Shown here: positions 1 to 9,433 of the stretch, in pieces
Layout: every line of letters starts with the position of its first letter
Position numbering within the stretch: the first letter of the stretch is position 1
From: Vreelandella zhuhanensis
GTDB lineage: Bacteria; Pseudomonadota; Gammaproteobacteria; Pseudomonadales; Halomonadaceae
Direction of reading: 5' to 3'
Assembly: GCF_009793355.1 (NCBI RefSeq)
Contig: NZ_WTKP01000003.1
Coordinates: 62,001 to 126,000, forward strand
Length of the DNA stretch: 64,000 nucleotides
Made by a program: the position numbers and the translations under genes
The notes under the pieces: generated by a model
The model's input: the letters and a program-made list of their open reading frames with translations, nothing else
The model's database searches: none
What the model was told of the DNA's origin: nothing

Positions 1-55
1 AGCGCGGCAATTGCAGGTCAGCACGGGCGATACCCTTCGCTTACTCGAGACTTAG
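1..55 (+). CDS. astA: C-terminal end of arginine N-succinyltransferase (partial)
   Basis: An open frame enters from the left edge and ends at a TAG (53-55). It encodes a 17-residue tail ending TLRLLET. The tail resembles the C-termini of AstA proteins, and astA immediately upstream of astD is the usual ast operon order. Only the tail is visible, so the call rests mostly on the nine-base gap to astD and operon context. Confidence 0.55.
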   Translation, partial: ARQLQVSTGDTLRLLET

Positions 56-64
56 GAGACGGTT

Positions 65-1549
65 ATGCACGCCAAACAACAACTATTCATCAATGGCGAC
101 TGGATCGATGGCGGAGCGGATGCTTTCACCAAAATCGACCCTGTAGCCAGGCACGCTCTTTGGGAGGCCAAGGCGGCGAGTCCGGCACAGGTCGATCAAG
201 CAATTGACAGTGCCCGAGAGGCATTTTCGAGCTGGGCGCGTGTTTCTTTCAATGAGCGCCAGGCGTTGGTCCAGCGTTTTGCCGAGGTGCTCAAGAGCCA
301 CCGGGAAGCCTTGGCCGTCGCGATTGCCGGTGAAACCGGAAAACCTCTCTGGGAGGCGCGTACGGAAGTCGGTGCCATGGTCGGCAAGGTGACGTTTTCG
401 CTGGAGGCTTACCACGAACGCACCGGAACACGCGAAAAGCCTGTGGGCGGTGCCGGCAATGGTGCGAAAGCGGTGCTGCGCCACCGCCCGCACGGCGTGA
501 TGGCGGTGTTCGGCCCTTACAACTTCCCTGGTCACTTGCCTAACGGCCATATAGTGCCGGCACTGCTGGCGGGCAATACCGTGGTCTTCAAACCCAGTGA
601 GCAGACACCACTGACGGCCGATCTTACGCTGCAATGCTGGGAAGAAGCCGGACTGCCGAAAGGGGTGCTCAACCTGGTACAGGGTGGCGTGGAAGTCGGC
701 CAGGCCCTGGCGGGTAATCCGGCTATCGATGGTCTGCTGTTCACCGGTAGCGCCAAGGTGGGGGGCATCTTGCATCGACAATTTGCCGGCCAGGTGGAAA
801 AGATTCTGGCGCTGGAGCTAGGCGGCAACAACCCCTTGGTCATCAAGGATGTGCCGGACCAGCGCGCCGCCGTGCTGACTATCCTGCAGTCGGCCTTTCT
901 TTCCGGCGGGCAGCGTTGCACCTGCGCGCGACGCTTGATCGTACCGGAGGGTGAGGTTGGCGACCGTTTGCTCGATGCGCTGGCCGAGGCCATCGCCAAG
1001 CTGCATGTCGCCGCTCAATTCGAGGAAACACCGCAGCCTTTCTACAGTGGCCTGGTGAGCGCGGCGGCAGCCGATGGTCTGCTCAAGGCTCAGGATGACC
1101 TGGAAACCATGGGCGGTATCGTCATGGCGCGCATGCAGCGGCTCGAAGCCGATACCAGTCTGCTAAGCCCGGCGTTGATCGATGTCACTGGTCTGGATGT
1201 GCCTGACGAGGAGCATTTCGGGCCCTTGCTCAAGGTGCACCGTTATCGCGACTGGGATGATGCCATCGCGCTTGCCAACGATACCCGTTACGGGCTTTCC
1301 GCCGGGTTGATCGGTGGCGAACCCAGCGATTGGGATGATTTTCTGCTGCGGATTCGTGCGGGTATCGTCAACTGGAACCGCCAGACCACCGGGGCTGCTG
1401 GTGATGCACCCTTCGGCGGGGTGGGTGAAAGCGGCAACCACCGGCCCAGTGCTTATTATGCTGCCGATTACTGTGCTTATCCGGTGGCTTCCATGGAGTC
1501 CGATTCGCTGGAAATGCCCGATACCCTGCCGCCGGGGGTCAACCTGTGA
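65..1549 (+). CDS. astD: N-succinylglutamate 5-semialdehyde dehydrogenase
   Basis: This is a 494-residue aldehyde dehydrogenase that oxidises N-succinylglutamate semialdehyde to N-succinylglutamate with NAD, the fourth step of the arginine succinyltransferase pathway. The family landmarks are present: the NAD-binding stretch [12 protein letters not shown], the ELGGNNP motif with general-base Glu at about residue 251, and the catalytic Cys in [10 protein letters not shown] at about residue 285. The ATG at 65 follows a TAGGAG ribosome-binding site. It lies just after the astA tail, and its stop overlaps the GTG start of astB, so the genes are translationally coupled. AstD is favoured over other aldehyde dehydrogenases by this context and by strong family resemblance. 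Confidence 0.93.
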   Translation: MHAKQQLFINGDWIDGGADAFTKIDPVARHALWEAKAASPAQVDQAIDSAREAFSSWARVSFNERQALVQRFAEVLKSHREALAVAIAGETGKPLWEARTEVGAMVGKVTFSLEAYHERTGTREKPVGGAGNGAKAVLRHRPHGVMAVFGPYNFPGHLPNGHIVPALLAGNTVVFKPSEQTPLTADLTLQCWEEAGLPKGVLNLVQGGVEVGQALAGNPAIDGLLFTGSAKVGGILHRQFAGQVEKILALELGGNNPLVIKDVPDQRAAVLTILQSAFLSGGQRCTCARRLIVPEGEVGDRLLDALAEAIAKLHVAAQFEETPQPFYSGLVSAAAADGLLKAQDDLETMGGIVMARMQRLEADTSLLSPALIDVTGLDVPDEEHFGPLLKVHRYRDWDDAIALANDTRYGLSAGLIGGEPSDWDDFLLRIRAGIVNWNRQTTGAAGDAPFGGVGESGNHRPSAYYAADYCAYPVASMESDSLEMPDTLPPGVNL

Positions 1550-2898
1550 GCGCGATGGATTATCGGGAAGTCAACTTCGATGGCCTGGTCGGCCCCACGC
1601 ACAACTACGCCGGGCTGGCGGTGGGTAACCTGGCCTCGATGAGTCATGAAGGTCGAGTGGCCAACCCCAGAGAAGGCGCCTTGCAGGGCTTGGCCAAGAT
1701 GAAGTCGCTACTGGATGCCGGCTACGCTCAGGGCGTGCTGCCGCCCCAGCAGCGCCCCGATATCGGGGCCTTGCGTGCTCTTGGCTTCAGCGGCTCGACC
1801 ATGGAGGTATTGTCGCGGGCGGCAAAAGAAGCGCCTCAACTGCTACGCGCGGTGTGCTCGGCATCGAGCATGTGGACGGCCAATGCTGCCACCGTGACCC
1901 CGAGTGTGGATGCGCCGAACGGCCGAATGCACATGACCCCGGCCAACTTGCAGTCAAGCTTTCACCGCTTTCTCGAGCCCGAAACCACCGGGCGTGTGCT
2001 GGCAGCGATCTTTCGCAACGAAGAGCATTTCGCGCATCACCCCGTGCTTCCGGCGACGCCTGCATTTGCCGACGAAGGGGCGGCCAACCATACCCGGCTA
2101 TGTGGCGATTACGCTGAACCGGCGGTGCATCTCTTCGTCTATGGGCGCCAGGCATTCGGCGGCAACCCCGAGCGAGAGCCGAGACATTATCCAGCCCGCC
2201 AGACGCTAGAAGCCAGCCAGGCAGTGGCGCGCCAGCATGGGCTTTCGGCGGCCCAGACGGTTTTCGCCCAGCAGCATCCGGACGCCATCGATGCCGGTGT
2301 GTTTCACAACGATGTGATTGCGGTAGGCAACGGACCGGTATTGCTTTACCACGAAATGGCGTTTCTCGATGAGCAAAAAACGCTGGACGAACTGCGCGCC
2401 AAACTGGCCACGCCATTGATACCGGTACGGGTTCCGTTGGAAGCCGTCAGTCTGGAAGATGCCGTGGCTTCTTATCTGTTCAACTCCCAGCTGCTCTCCA
2501 ATCCTGATGGCGGCATGACCCTGGTGGTGCCCGGCGAATGTCAGGAGCACGAAAGCGTCTGGCGCACGATCCAGAATTACCTGCTCGCGGGCAATAATCC
2601 GATCGCTGAGGTAATCGTCAAGGATGTGAAGCAGAGCATGCGCAATGGCGGTGGCCCGGCCTGCCTGCGTTTGCGTGTGGTGCTTAATGAAGCCGAACGC
2701 GCAGCGCTTTCGGGGCGTGTGCTGTTGAATGATGCGTTATACGGCGACTTGACCGCCTGGGTGAACCGCCACTACCGCGACCGCCTCACCCCGGATGACC
2801 TCGCGGACCCACAGCTTGCCGAAGAAACCCTGACCGCCTTGGATGAGCTGACTCAAATGCTCAAGATCGGCTCGGTCTATCCCTTCCAGCGGGGATAG
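1546..2898 (+). CDS. astB: N-succinylarginine dihydrolase
   Basis: This 450-residue protein hydrolyses N-succinylarginine to N-succinylornithine, CO2 and two ammonia, the second step of arginine succinylation. The N-terminus [18 protein letters not shown] is characteristic of AstB. A conserved histidine lies in [11 protein letters not shown] (about residue 254), and the candidate catalytic cysteine is in [10 protein letters not shown] (about residue 373). The GTG at 1546 overlaps the astD stop codon. An ATG three codons later (1555) is an alternative start, but the N-terminal MSA-type sequence suits the GTG. The ast genes not seen here (astC, astE) would lie outside the window. Confidence 0.94.
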   Translation: MSAMDYREVNFDGLVGPTHNYAGLAVGNLASMSHEGRVANPREGALQGLAKMKSLLDAGYAQGVLPPQQRPDIGALRALGFSGSTMEVLSRAAKEAPQLLRAVCSASSMWTANAATVTPSVDAPNGRMHMTPANLQSSFHRFLEPETTGRVLAAIFRNEEHFAHHPVLPATPAFADEGAANHTRLCGDYAEPAVHLFVYGRQAFGGNPEREPRHYPARQTLEASQAVARQHGLSAAQTVFAQQHPDAIDAGVFHNDVIAVGNGPVLLYHEMAFLDEQKTLDELRAKLATPLIPVRVPLEAVSLEDAVASYLFNSQLLSNPDGGMTLVVPGECQEHESVWRTIQNYLLAGNNPIAEVIVKDVKQSMRNGGGPACLRLRVVLNEAERAALSGRVLLNDALYGDLTAWVNRHYRDRLTPDDLADPQLAEETLTALDELTQMLKIGSVYPFQRG

Positions 2899-2990
2899 TG
2901 TAAACGCCTTTAATCCAAAGATAAGCCCGGGCCACTTATTTACGGAGCCAGTTTTTCGGGACCAGGTCCCTGAATAGTAAGAAATGAAGT

Positions 2991-4049
2991 TTAATCAGCA
3001 CTGCTGCCGGCGCCACCTACCATGCCGCTACGCAGATCACTCGCGCTACCGTTCGTTCCAAGGTGCTTGCCCACCGCATTTTCCGGTGAGCCCGCCATTT
3101 CACGAAACATTCCCATGGAACCGAGCAAGGCGGAGGACTCGTAGGGGATGAAGACCCGCTCGCCATCCTTGGCCATGTTGGGCAAGGATTTGATATAGCT
3201 CTGGCCGAGCAGGTAGCCCACGACGGTACGCTTGTTTTCTTCGCTGTCGCCGATGGCATTGAGTACCAGTTTGATCGACTCCTGCTCACCTTGGGCGCGT
3301 AGAATGGCCGATTCCTTGTCGCCCTGAGCATTAAGGATCGACGATTCGCGCTGGCCTTGGGCCTTGGCGATGGCAGCGGATTTCTCGCCTTCGGCTTCGG
3401 TCACCGTGGCGCGACGTTTACGCTCAGCAGCCATCTGTAAACGCATGGCGGTTTCCACTTCTTCCGGCATGGCGATGTCTTGCACCTCGACCCGAGAAAG
3501 CTTTACTCCCCATTTGGAGGCGGGTTCTTCCATGGCGGCCTGAATTTCGTTGTTGACCTCCGCACGCGACTCGAACAGCTTGTCGAGCTCCATTTTACCC
3601 ACCACCGAGCGGAGTGTCGTCTTGGCCAGTACTTCCACTGCCTGACTCATGTTCTCCACTTCATAGACAGCGCGTCTAGGGTCGATTATCTGGTAGTAAA
3701 GGGCACCATTGATGCGCACCGTGACATTGTCCGTGGTTACCACCGGCTGGCCGGGGAAATCCATGACTGTTTCCCGGCGGTCGATTCGGATCTCGTCGCT
3801 GGTGATCGCTTGATATTCGTCACCCATCTTGCGGTAACGAAGCATTTTGATGGCCCGCGGCTGGTCGATGAACGGAACGATGATATTGATGCCGCTTTCG
3901 AGCACGCGGCTGAACGAGCCGAGCCGTTCGATGACCATGACTTCCGACTGGCGGACGATTACCAACCCTTTGGCCACGATAAAGATGCCGAGCAGTACGA
4001 TGATCAGGCTGATGATCAATCCCGGGCTAACAGGTAAATCCATATTCAA
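2991..4049 (-). CDS. qmcA: SPFH/stomatin-band 7 membrane protein, QmcA-like
   Basis: A single N-terminal membrane segment (about residues 8-28) is followed by a band 7/SPFH domain (VIERLGSFSRVLESGIN onward) and a coiled-coil tail rich in Ala, Glu and Lys (AEGEKSAAIAKAQGQRES repeats), as in QmcA and stomatin-like proteins. At 352 residues it is slightly longer than typical QmcA because of a Gly/Ser-rich end. The family forms oligomeric membrane scaffolds linked to membrane protein quality control. Its start overlaps the stop of the upstream nfeD-like gene by four bases, the usual NfeD-stomatin pairing. An ATG two codons in (4043) is an alternative start. Confidence 0.9.
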   Translation of the reverse strand: MNMDLPVSPGLIISLIIVLLGIFIVAKGLVIVRQSEVMVIERLGSFSRVLESGINIIVPFIDQPRAIKMLRYRKMGDEYQAITSDEIRIDRRETVMDFPGQPVVTTDNVTVRINGALYYQIIDPRRAVYEVENMSQAVEVLAKTTLRSVVGKMELDKLFESRAEVNNEIQAAMEEPASKWGVKLSRVEVQDIAMPEEVETAMRLQMAAERKRRATVTEAEGEKSAAIAKAQGQRESSILNAQGDKESAILRAQGEQESIKLVLNAIGDSEENKRTVVGYLLGQSYIKSLPNMAKDGERVFIPYESSALLGSMGMFREMAGSPENAVGKHLGTNGSASDLRSGMVGGAGSSAD

Positions 4050-4504
4050 TGTTCCTTGAGTGAGTCGAGGGTAACGATGGCGGTGGTGCCATCGAATGAC
4101 TTGAAAGTGACGACCATGCCTTCCGGAAGTTCGGTGGCGCCGTTTTCACTTATTCGGATGCGGTAAAAATCGCCATTGATCTTGATGCCTGTCGCGCCAT
4201 CGAAATCGCGTTTAAGGGTGCGGTAGCTACGTCCCTTTTCGACACCGGTGCCGGTAGTGCCATAGGCCACGCCGCGTGGCGAGAACCAGGGGCGGATGAA
4301 CTTGATGGCGATGGGCACCAGAAGGCCGGCGAGGATACCCAGGCCGACCAATTGCCAGGCAAGCGAAAGGCCCAACCAGGCAAGCAGGCCGGTGAGGGCG
4401 GCAGCCATGCCCAGCGCAAGCAGTACCATGCCACCGGAAGAAAGCTCCGCCAGACTAAGCAGTAAGGCGATGATCAGCCAGGCATAAGCGGGATTCCACT
4501 CCAT
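4046..4504 (-). CDS. nfeD: NfeD-like membrane protein (short form)
   Basis: This 152-residue protein has two to three hydrophobic segments in the first 75 residues (LIIALLLSLAELSS, ALTGLLAWLGLSLAWQLVGL) and a C-terminal OB-like beta domain (GRSYRTLKRDFDGATGIKINGDFYRIR). This is the short, protease-less NfeD class (NfeD1b/YbbK-partner type). Such proteins partner SPFH proteins, and here the gene overlaps the qmcA-like gene directly downstream. The exact molecular role is not established for most members. The ATG at 4504 follows a GGAGC-type ribosome-binding site on the minus strand. Confidence 0.87.
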   Translation of the reverse strand: MEWNPAYAWLIIALLLSLAELSSGGMVLLALGMAAALTGLLAWLGLSLAWQLVGLGILAGLLVPIAIKFIRPWFSPRGVAYGTTGTGVEKGRSYRTLKRDFDGATGIKINGDFYRIRISENGATELPEGMVVTFKSFDGTTAIVTLDSLKEH

Positions 4505-4600
4505 CGAAGCTCCTGTAATGGCAACCTTTAATCAGGCTAGCGTACAGGATAACGGTAGCGGAAGGTGGCTGGCTGCATAAGGTTCGTGTAGAACATTAAA

Positions 4601-4626
4601 AACGCCCGGACGCTTGTCCGGGCGTT
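4601..4626 (-). terminator. Intrinsic terminator hairpin facing the minus strand
   Basis: A perfect 11-bp stem (AACGCCCGGAC / GTCCGGGCGTT) with a four-base loop is followed, read on the minus strand, by TTTTTAATG. It lies between the divergent nfeD-like and TRIC genes. A minus-strand terminator here is upstream of nfeD, so it would stop antisense or read-through transcription rather than end a visible gene. The plus-strand side has no clear T tract. Confidence 0.6.
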
Positions 4627-4667
4627 GGAGATAAGTTGTTAAAGCTACAGCTATTAGGAGGTAAGCG

Positions 4668-5393
4668 GTGACGGAGTGGGTCTATTGGCTGGATTTGGCC
4701 GGCGTGGTGGTGTTTGCACTTTCCGGGGTGATTCTGGCATGTCGCACCCGTATGGACCCATTTGGCATGTTGGTTCTAGCAGCGGTGACGGGAATCGGCG
4801 GTGGCACTCTGCGCGATCTGGTGCTGGGCGTTAGGCCGGTATTCTGGGTGAGCGACCCCTCCTATCTGTGGGTGATTCTGGCGACCGTCGGGCTGGCGCT
4901 GGTGGGGTTTCATTATATTCATCGACTTTCGCGAGGCTTCTTGCCGGTGGCGGATGCTTTCGGGCTGGCGCTGTTCACGGTTATCGGCACCCACAAGGCG
5001 CTGCTGCTGGGAAGCCCCGCTATGGTAGCGGTGTTGATGGGTCTATTGACCGGGGTGGCGGGCGGTATGGTGCGTGATGTTCTTGCTCGACGCATTCCCA
5101 TGGTGTTGCGCGAGGAGGTTTACGCCACGGCCTCCATAGCCGGAGGCATCACTTACGTGACACTTGACGCTCTGGGTGCACCGTTCATGGCCATCATTGG
5201 CGGTTCGCTGGCGGTGACGCTGGGCTTGCGTCTGGCGGCTATTCACTGGAGGCTTGCGTTGCCGGTATTTGCCTGGGTGACGCTGCCTCCCAAGGAGCCG
5301 CCACCCGACGAGCCAGGTAAGTCGGCGCGAATCGCCAAGGAGCGTGTCCGCATGATTCGCCGAGAACACGATAGCGGCCGTGACCATGACTGA
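4668..5393 (+). CDS. TRIC/UPF0126 family membrane protein
   Basis: This 241-residue membrane protein has about six to seven helices and two internally repeated UPF0126 units. Each unit has a glycine-rich segment followed by an arginine: GIGGGTLRDLVLG near residue 43 and GVAGGMVRDVLARRIP near residue 128. That repeat is the hallmark of bacterial TRIC-type channels (YadS/YicG relatives); some members have been linked to cation conductance or glycine transport. The C-terminal tail is charged and Pro-rich. The GTG start at 4668 is supported by the strong ribosome-binding site TAGGAGGTAAG just upstream. The gene stands alone and converges with the AsmA-like gene. Confidence 0.87.
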   Translation: MTEWVYWLDLAGVVVFALSGVILACRTRMDPFGMLVLAAVTGIGGGTLRDLVLGVRPVFWVSDPSYLWVILATVGLALVGFHYIHRLSRGFLPVADAFGLALFTVIGTHKALLLGSPAMVAVLMGLLTGVAGGMVRDVLARRIPMVLREEVYATASIAGGITYVTLDALGAPFMAIIGGSLAVTLGLRLAAIHWRLALPVFAWVTLPPKEPPPDEPGKSARIAKERVRMIRREHDSGRDHD

Positions 5394-5428
5394 GACTGTG
5401 ATCGAGAACACCGCTGGCAGTTCGGGGC

Positions 5429-8389
5429 TCATGGCTGGCGTTCGCGCCAGTCATTGAACCAGCGCCTGGGGCTGATTAGATGCAGTTCCGGTGAGTTTTC
5501 TTTTAGCCCGACCCCTAGGGCCAGAACGCCCAGTCGAGCATAAAGGGCGCCACTAGCCGTGCTGTCGCTTAGCATCAGGTCGGCGAGTAACGACAGGTTT
5601 TCCCCGCCGTGCAGCTGAATATCGCGCAGTTCCACCTGGTTTTCATCCAGGTCGAGTTGAGCCGTCCCTTCGATATTGCGCACGTTGAGCAGTCTCCCCA
5701 GCCATGGGTTGTCGCGGGCGCGTTGCAGAAACAGACGCGCCAGCAGGCCGCTATCGCGCATGCTCAGCTGCAACTGACTTTCCAGCGTCAGCGGTTGCGC
5801 CCAATGCAGTCGCGCCTGTTGTAAATCGAGCTGTACCCACCAACCAGCATCGCCTTGCGGGTCACCGGCGCCTTGTCGCTCAGTGGAAAGCCGCTGGACG
5901 TTATCCAGGCGCAGGCGCGAGCCATCGGCCTGAAAGCGACGTGCTTTCAAATCACCTTCGGAAAGGATAATCGCGAGTGTCAAATCCCCGCGCAAGTGTT
6001 GGTCGAGCAACGACAGCTCGGCACCGAACGCTTGCAGTTCCAGGTTTCCTTCGGCTTTTAGCCCCTTGAGCGTCATCTCGCTGCTCAGGCTGGCCTGGCC
6101 GCCGAGAAAGGTGATACCCGCTTCTTCCGGCAAGTAGGCGTTGTAGCGTCTCAGGTCGGGCACCTGGGTAATCGGTAGGGAAATTTGCGTAACAAAATCG
6201 CGCGGATCCGGTGTGTTCAACAGTTGAGAAAGTTGCCTGGTTTGGGTGACCAGGGCGAAATGCCGCCCTTCCAGATGAGGGCGCGGGTCATCTGTGCGGC
6301 GCAGCTCGAAACGAGGCAGAACCAGAGATAATTGGGCGTGATCATCCGGGTCAATCTGTGCGGTCAATTCGCCACGCCCGCGTGCCTGGTGGTCGAGAAA
6401 CCCCACGTAGAGGTTGTCGGCATTGATACGCAACCGGCTGCCGGGCAAAGGGCGATTGCCTTCGAAATCAAGTTGTAGGCGCAGCTGGCCGTTGCCATCC
6501 ACCGCCAAGCCATGAGCGTCGGGCAAAAAAGTATTGAGAAACCCTAGATGCTGCACCATGCCTTCGGCCACGACTTGGCCGCTGGGACTGTCTTCATTAC
6601 GCTGAAAGTGGCCTTTTCGTAGCACCACCAAGCTTTCCAGGCGCTCGGTGTCGGCCTCGCTATCGGCTTGCCAACTCAGGCGACTGCCGCTGATGTCCAG
6701 CTGCGTGGCGTCCAAGGTCGCCTGGTTCAGTGTCAGGTCAAGCCGCATCTCACTGGTCAGGCTGTGGTCGCGAAAGCGGGTACGCAGCTCCCGGCCGGTC
6801 AGGGTGGCTTTCCCCTGGACGCCTTCCCGCGTGACACTCAAGCGTCCGTCACTTTGCGCACTGCCTTCCGCCAGGACCAGCGGCGAGGGGGAAGGGAGAT
6901 AGGGCGCCAGATAATACTGCAAGACGGCAATGTCGGGCAGCAGCGCCGCCTTCCATTCCACGGAACCTTCGGCTTGGGCCAGGGCAGTGTCAGCGTCCAG
7001 CGGGCTTTCGAGGTGGAGGTCGAGATCGGCGTCTGTTAATAGGCGACGCCCATGGTGGTCGAGCTCGGCCTCATTCAGGGTGATATCAGCGCTCAATTGC
7101 CGACTCTCTTGCAAGACAGCGTTCAGCAAGCCGCGGCCTCTGGCAGCGAACCCCAATGCACGCGCCTCCAGGCGCGGGGATTCCACCCTGAGCTCAGCCT
7201 GGCTGGGGCGTGCCTCAACAATGGAGACGCTGGCATCAAGCGAGCCATAGCCACGCAGTTCGAATCCCTGGCCATCAAGGGTAGGGGCCAAGTAACGGTC
7301 GAGCATATCCAAGCGCGTGATATCCCCTTTGAGCGTGGCTTGGGCATGAGTGGGGGCTTCGAGTTGATTCAGAGGCTGGTTGGGCAGCTGGGTGAGTAGC
7401 GTCAGATGGGTATGCTCGGCGTAAGGCTCGCCATCCGACAGCATGACGTCGTTCCAGCGGGCGGCAAAACTCAGACTATCGGGAGTCTCGTGGGGTACCT
7501 CCAAGGTGACGTTGCCTTGGCCCTGGGCGTAGTGGGTGAGCGACATTTGCCGGGGGATCGACCATCGCCGGGCGCTGTCGGCGGTATCGTCGACTTCATT
7601 CAAGCGCAACTCATCGACCTCGACGCGCAACCGTGGCGAGTCAAGTCGCAGGCGGCTACCCGCTTGCAACACGCCTTTGGACAGCGAAAGCTCGCCCTGC
7701 AGTCTGCCGTGACCGGAAAGACTCAGCCAGGGCAACGCTTGCAAGTAGGGGTTAAACACATCCCAGGCATCCGCATAGGCTTGAATATCAAGCCTGCCGG
7801 AAAGCGCGCTGAGGATTTTCGGGCCGGCTTGGGAAGGGGTGACCCGTTCAAGGGAAAGGTCGGCGTTCAAGGCGATATCCCGGCTCAGGTTGCTGGAGCC
7901 ACGATCGATACGTGCCTCTTGCAGCGAGAGAGCAAGCACCGGGATTTCCAGGTAATCCGGCGTTAGTCGGGTATCTTCGAGTTGAAGGTTGCCATCGCCT
8001 TCCAGACGGTACTCATTCAGGGTGAGGCGGCGAATCCCCTGGGCATTCAGGGAGGTGATATGCAGCTCGCCACGCAGCATTGCCAGCAATGAAAGCTCAA
8101 TTGTTGCCTGCTCGGCGGCTAGCGAAAGGGCGAGTCGGCTATCGTCGCGAGCCAGGTAGAGGCCGGTGAGTTCCCAGCGGCCGGGATGACGGCTAGTGCC
8201 GCTTTCCCAGCTGATCTCGACACCTTCCGCCTGGGAAAGCCGCTGAGCCAGCCATTGGCTATTGAGCAACCAATGGCTAGCCGCTAGCCAGGCCACGCCG
8301 AGGGCGACAAGTATCAGCCCTATGCCGCCTGCCCAAAGGACGATACGCCTGGACAGACGATGGCGCACTGGCGTTGAAAGCTCCGACAT
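5429..8389 (-). CDS. Large AsmA-like, N-terminally anchored periplasmic protein
   Basis: This 986-residue protein has one N-terminal membrane segment (IVLWAGGIGLILVALGVAWL) followed by about 930 residues of repetitive amphipathic beta strands of the AsmA/TamB/YdbH kind. Examples are repeated patterns like LRLDSPRLRVEVDELRL and LRINADNLYVGFLDHQARG. Proteins of this architecture (AsmA, YhdP, TamB, YdbH) form long grooves thought to carry phospholipids between the inner and outer membranes. The specific subgroup cannot be fixed by eye; a YdbH-like one is possible. The ATG at 8389 has an AGGAAG ribosome-binding site. A start at 8467 is possible but would put charged residues ahead of the anchor without a ribosome-binding site. 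Confidence 0.75.
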   Translation of the reverse strand: MSELSTPVRHRLSRRIVLWAGGIGLILVALGVAWLAASHWLLNSQWLAQRLSQAEGVEISWESGTSRHPGRWELTGLYLARDDSRLALSLAAEQATIELSLLAMLRGELHITSLNAQGIRRLTLNEYRLEGDGNLQLEDTRLTPDYLEIPVLALSLQEARIDRGSSNLSRDIALNADLSLERVTPSQAGPKILSALSGRLDIQAYADAWDVFNPYLQALPWLSLSGHGRLQGELSLSKGVLQAGSRLRLDSPRLRVEVDELRLNEVDDTADSARRWSIPRQMSLTHYAQGQGNVTLEVPHETPDSLSFAARWNDVMLSDGEPYAEHTHLTLLTQLPNQPLNQLEAPTHAQATLKGDITRLDMLDRYLAPTLDGQGFELRGYGSLDASVSIVEARPSQAELRVESPRLEARALGFAARGRGLLNAVLQESRQLSADITLNEAELDHHGRRLLTDADLDLHLESPLDADTALAQAEGSVEWKAALLPDIAVLQYYLAPYLPSPSPLVLAEGSAQSDGRLSVTREGVQGKATLTGRELRTRFRDHSLTSEMRLDLTLNQATLDATQLDISGSRLSWQADSEADTERLESLVVLRKGHFQRNEDSPSGQVVAEGMVQHLGFLNTFLPDAHGLAVDGNGQLRLQLDFEGNRPLPGSRLRINADNLYVGFLDHQARGRGELTAQIDPDDHAQLSLVLPRFELRRTDDPRPHLEGRHFALVTQTRQLSQLLNTPDPRDFVTQISLPITQVPDLRRYNAYLPEEAGITFLGGQASLSSEMTLKGLKAEGNLELQAFGAELSLLDQHLRGDLTLAIILSEGDLKARRFQADGSRLRLDNVQRLSTERQGAGDPQGDAGWWVQLDLQQARLHWAQPLTLESQLQLSMRDSGLLARLFLQRARDNPWLGRLLNVRNIEGTAQLDLDENQVELRDIQLHGGENLSLLADLMLSDSTASGALYARLGVLALGVGLKENSPELHLISPRRWFNDWRERQP

Positions 8390-8586
8390 GGCGTCTTCCT
8401 TTTGTTTAAAAAAACGTTTCGGGAAACGGCGGATGTCTGAAACATCTGTAGGTGTACCCTGACACAAGTAAATTGAACATCCTTGGCCTCCGGCTCCTGT
8501 AAGCCTCGGTTTTATGGCATTATGCGCGGGATTGGGTCATTTTGGATCTCGTTTTCAACGCAAGGCAGAGGCAGGCAGCAAACGCC

Positions 8587-9294
8587 ATGTTCAAGGAATT
8601 TTATTCGCAGCGCGGAGAGCAAGTCATGATTTCCGCAGAGCAGGCCAGCCGATTCGCCAAGGGAGTGGCCGGCGACTACAACCCGATTCACAACCCCGAT
8701 GCGCGGCGTTTTTGCGTGCCGGGGGATTTGCTGTTCACGCTGGTGCTGGAACGTTTTGGTCTATCGCGGCACATGCAATTTCACTTCCTGGCGATGGTGG
8801 GGGCGGACACCCCCCTGACCTTCAGCGAAGTGGAAAACGGCGATATTCATGTGACCGACGATAACGGCAAATGCTACCTGACGGTAACCCGCTCAGGTGA
8901 AACTACCCGCGACAACTCGGCGATCGATGCGTTTTCGCGTTGTTATGTGGCGTTTTCCGGCAAGAATTTTCCGCACTATCTCAAGCCGTTGATGGAAGAG
9001 CATGGGGTGATGTTCAACCCTAAGCGTCCGCTGGTGATTTATGACAGCATGGGCTTTTCGTTGGAACGTCTGGATGGCTTTTCCCCCAATTTAACGTTGA
9101 GTCGCTCATCGCTTAAGGTCAATGGCAAGCGGGCGGAGGCCCTGCTCGAATTTTCCATTCATTCCAATGGCATACCCATGGGTATCGGTTCCAAGAAGCT
9201 CGTGGTCAGTGGGCTGTGTGATTATGACGCCGTGGCCATGGAAGCTATCGTGGCGGAGTTTTATCGTCTCAAGGCAGCCTACGAAACCCCCTGA
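8587..9294 (+). CDS. DUF3581 family protein
   Basis: This soluble protein of about 235 residues opens with the conserved stretch SAEQASRFAKGVAGDYNPIHNPDARRFCVPGDLLF. The DYNPIH part recalls the hot-dog fold hydratases (MaoC-like), where Asp and His are active-site residues. I recognise it as the DUF3581 family of gammaproteobacteria, whose function is unknown; a hot-dog thioester-binding role is inference. The ATG at 8587 is chosen because family members begin close to the SAEQAS motif, while an upstream TTG at 8542 would add 15 residues. It is transcribed divergently from the AsmA-like gene and is followed by a weak hairpin before the TRAP operon. Confidence 0.78.
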   Translation: MFKEFYSQRGEQVMISAEQASRFAKGVAGDYNPIHNPDARRFCVPGDLLFTLVLERFGLSRHMQFHFLAMVGADTPLTFSEVENGDIHVTDDNGKCYLTVTRSGETTRDNSAIDAFSRCYVAFSGKNFPHYLKPLMEEHGVMFNPKRPLVIYDSMGFSLERLDGFSPNLTLSRSSLKVNGKRAEALLEFSIHSNGIPMGIGSKKLVVSGLCDYDAVAMEAIVAEFYRLKAAYETP

Positions 9295-9389
9295 ATGCAT
9301 TCGCCTCGGTGCAACCAATGGATGTGCCATCATTGTCTTGGCTGCGGTATTCTCGTGCTTCACTGAAAAAAACATAATTCCAACAACAC

Positions 9390-9409
9390 GGGCACCCTGG
9401 TGCCCTTTT
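9390..9409 (+). terminator. Weak intrinsic terminator
   Basis: GGGCACC and GGTGCCC form a seven-base stem with a two-base loop (or six bases with four), followed by TTTT. It sits between the DUF3581 gene and the TRAP solute-binding gene. The stem is short and the T tract brief, so partial read-through is likely. Confidence 0.4.
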
Positions 9410-9433
9410 CGCTGGATGGAGATGAGGCGCAAC

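Noticed and set aside
2970..2982. Hairpin GGGACC-A-GGTCCC after astB
   Set aside because: The loop is a single base and there is no T tract on either side. It is not a supported terminator.
9122..9433. N-terminal extension of the TRAP binding protein
   Set aside because: The open frame runs upstream through the DUF3581 gene, but a signal peptide and ribosome-binding site mark the true start at 9434.
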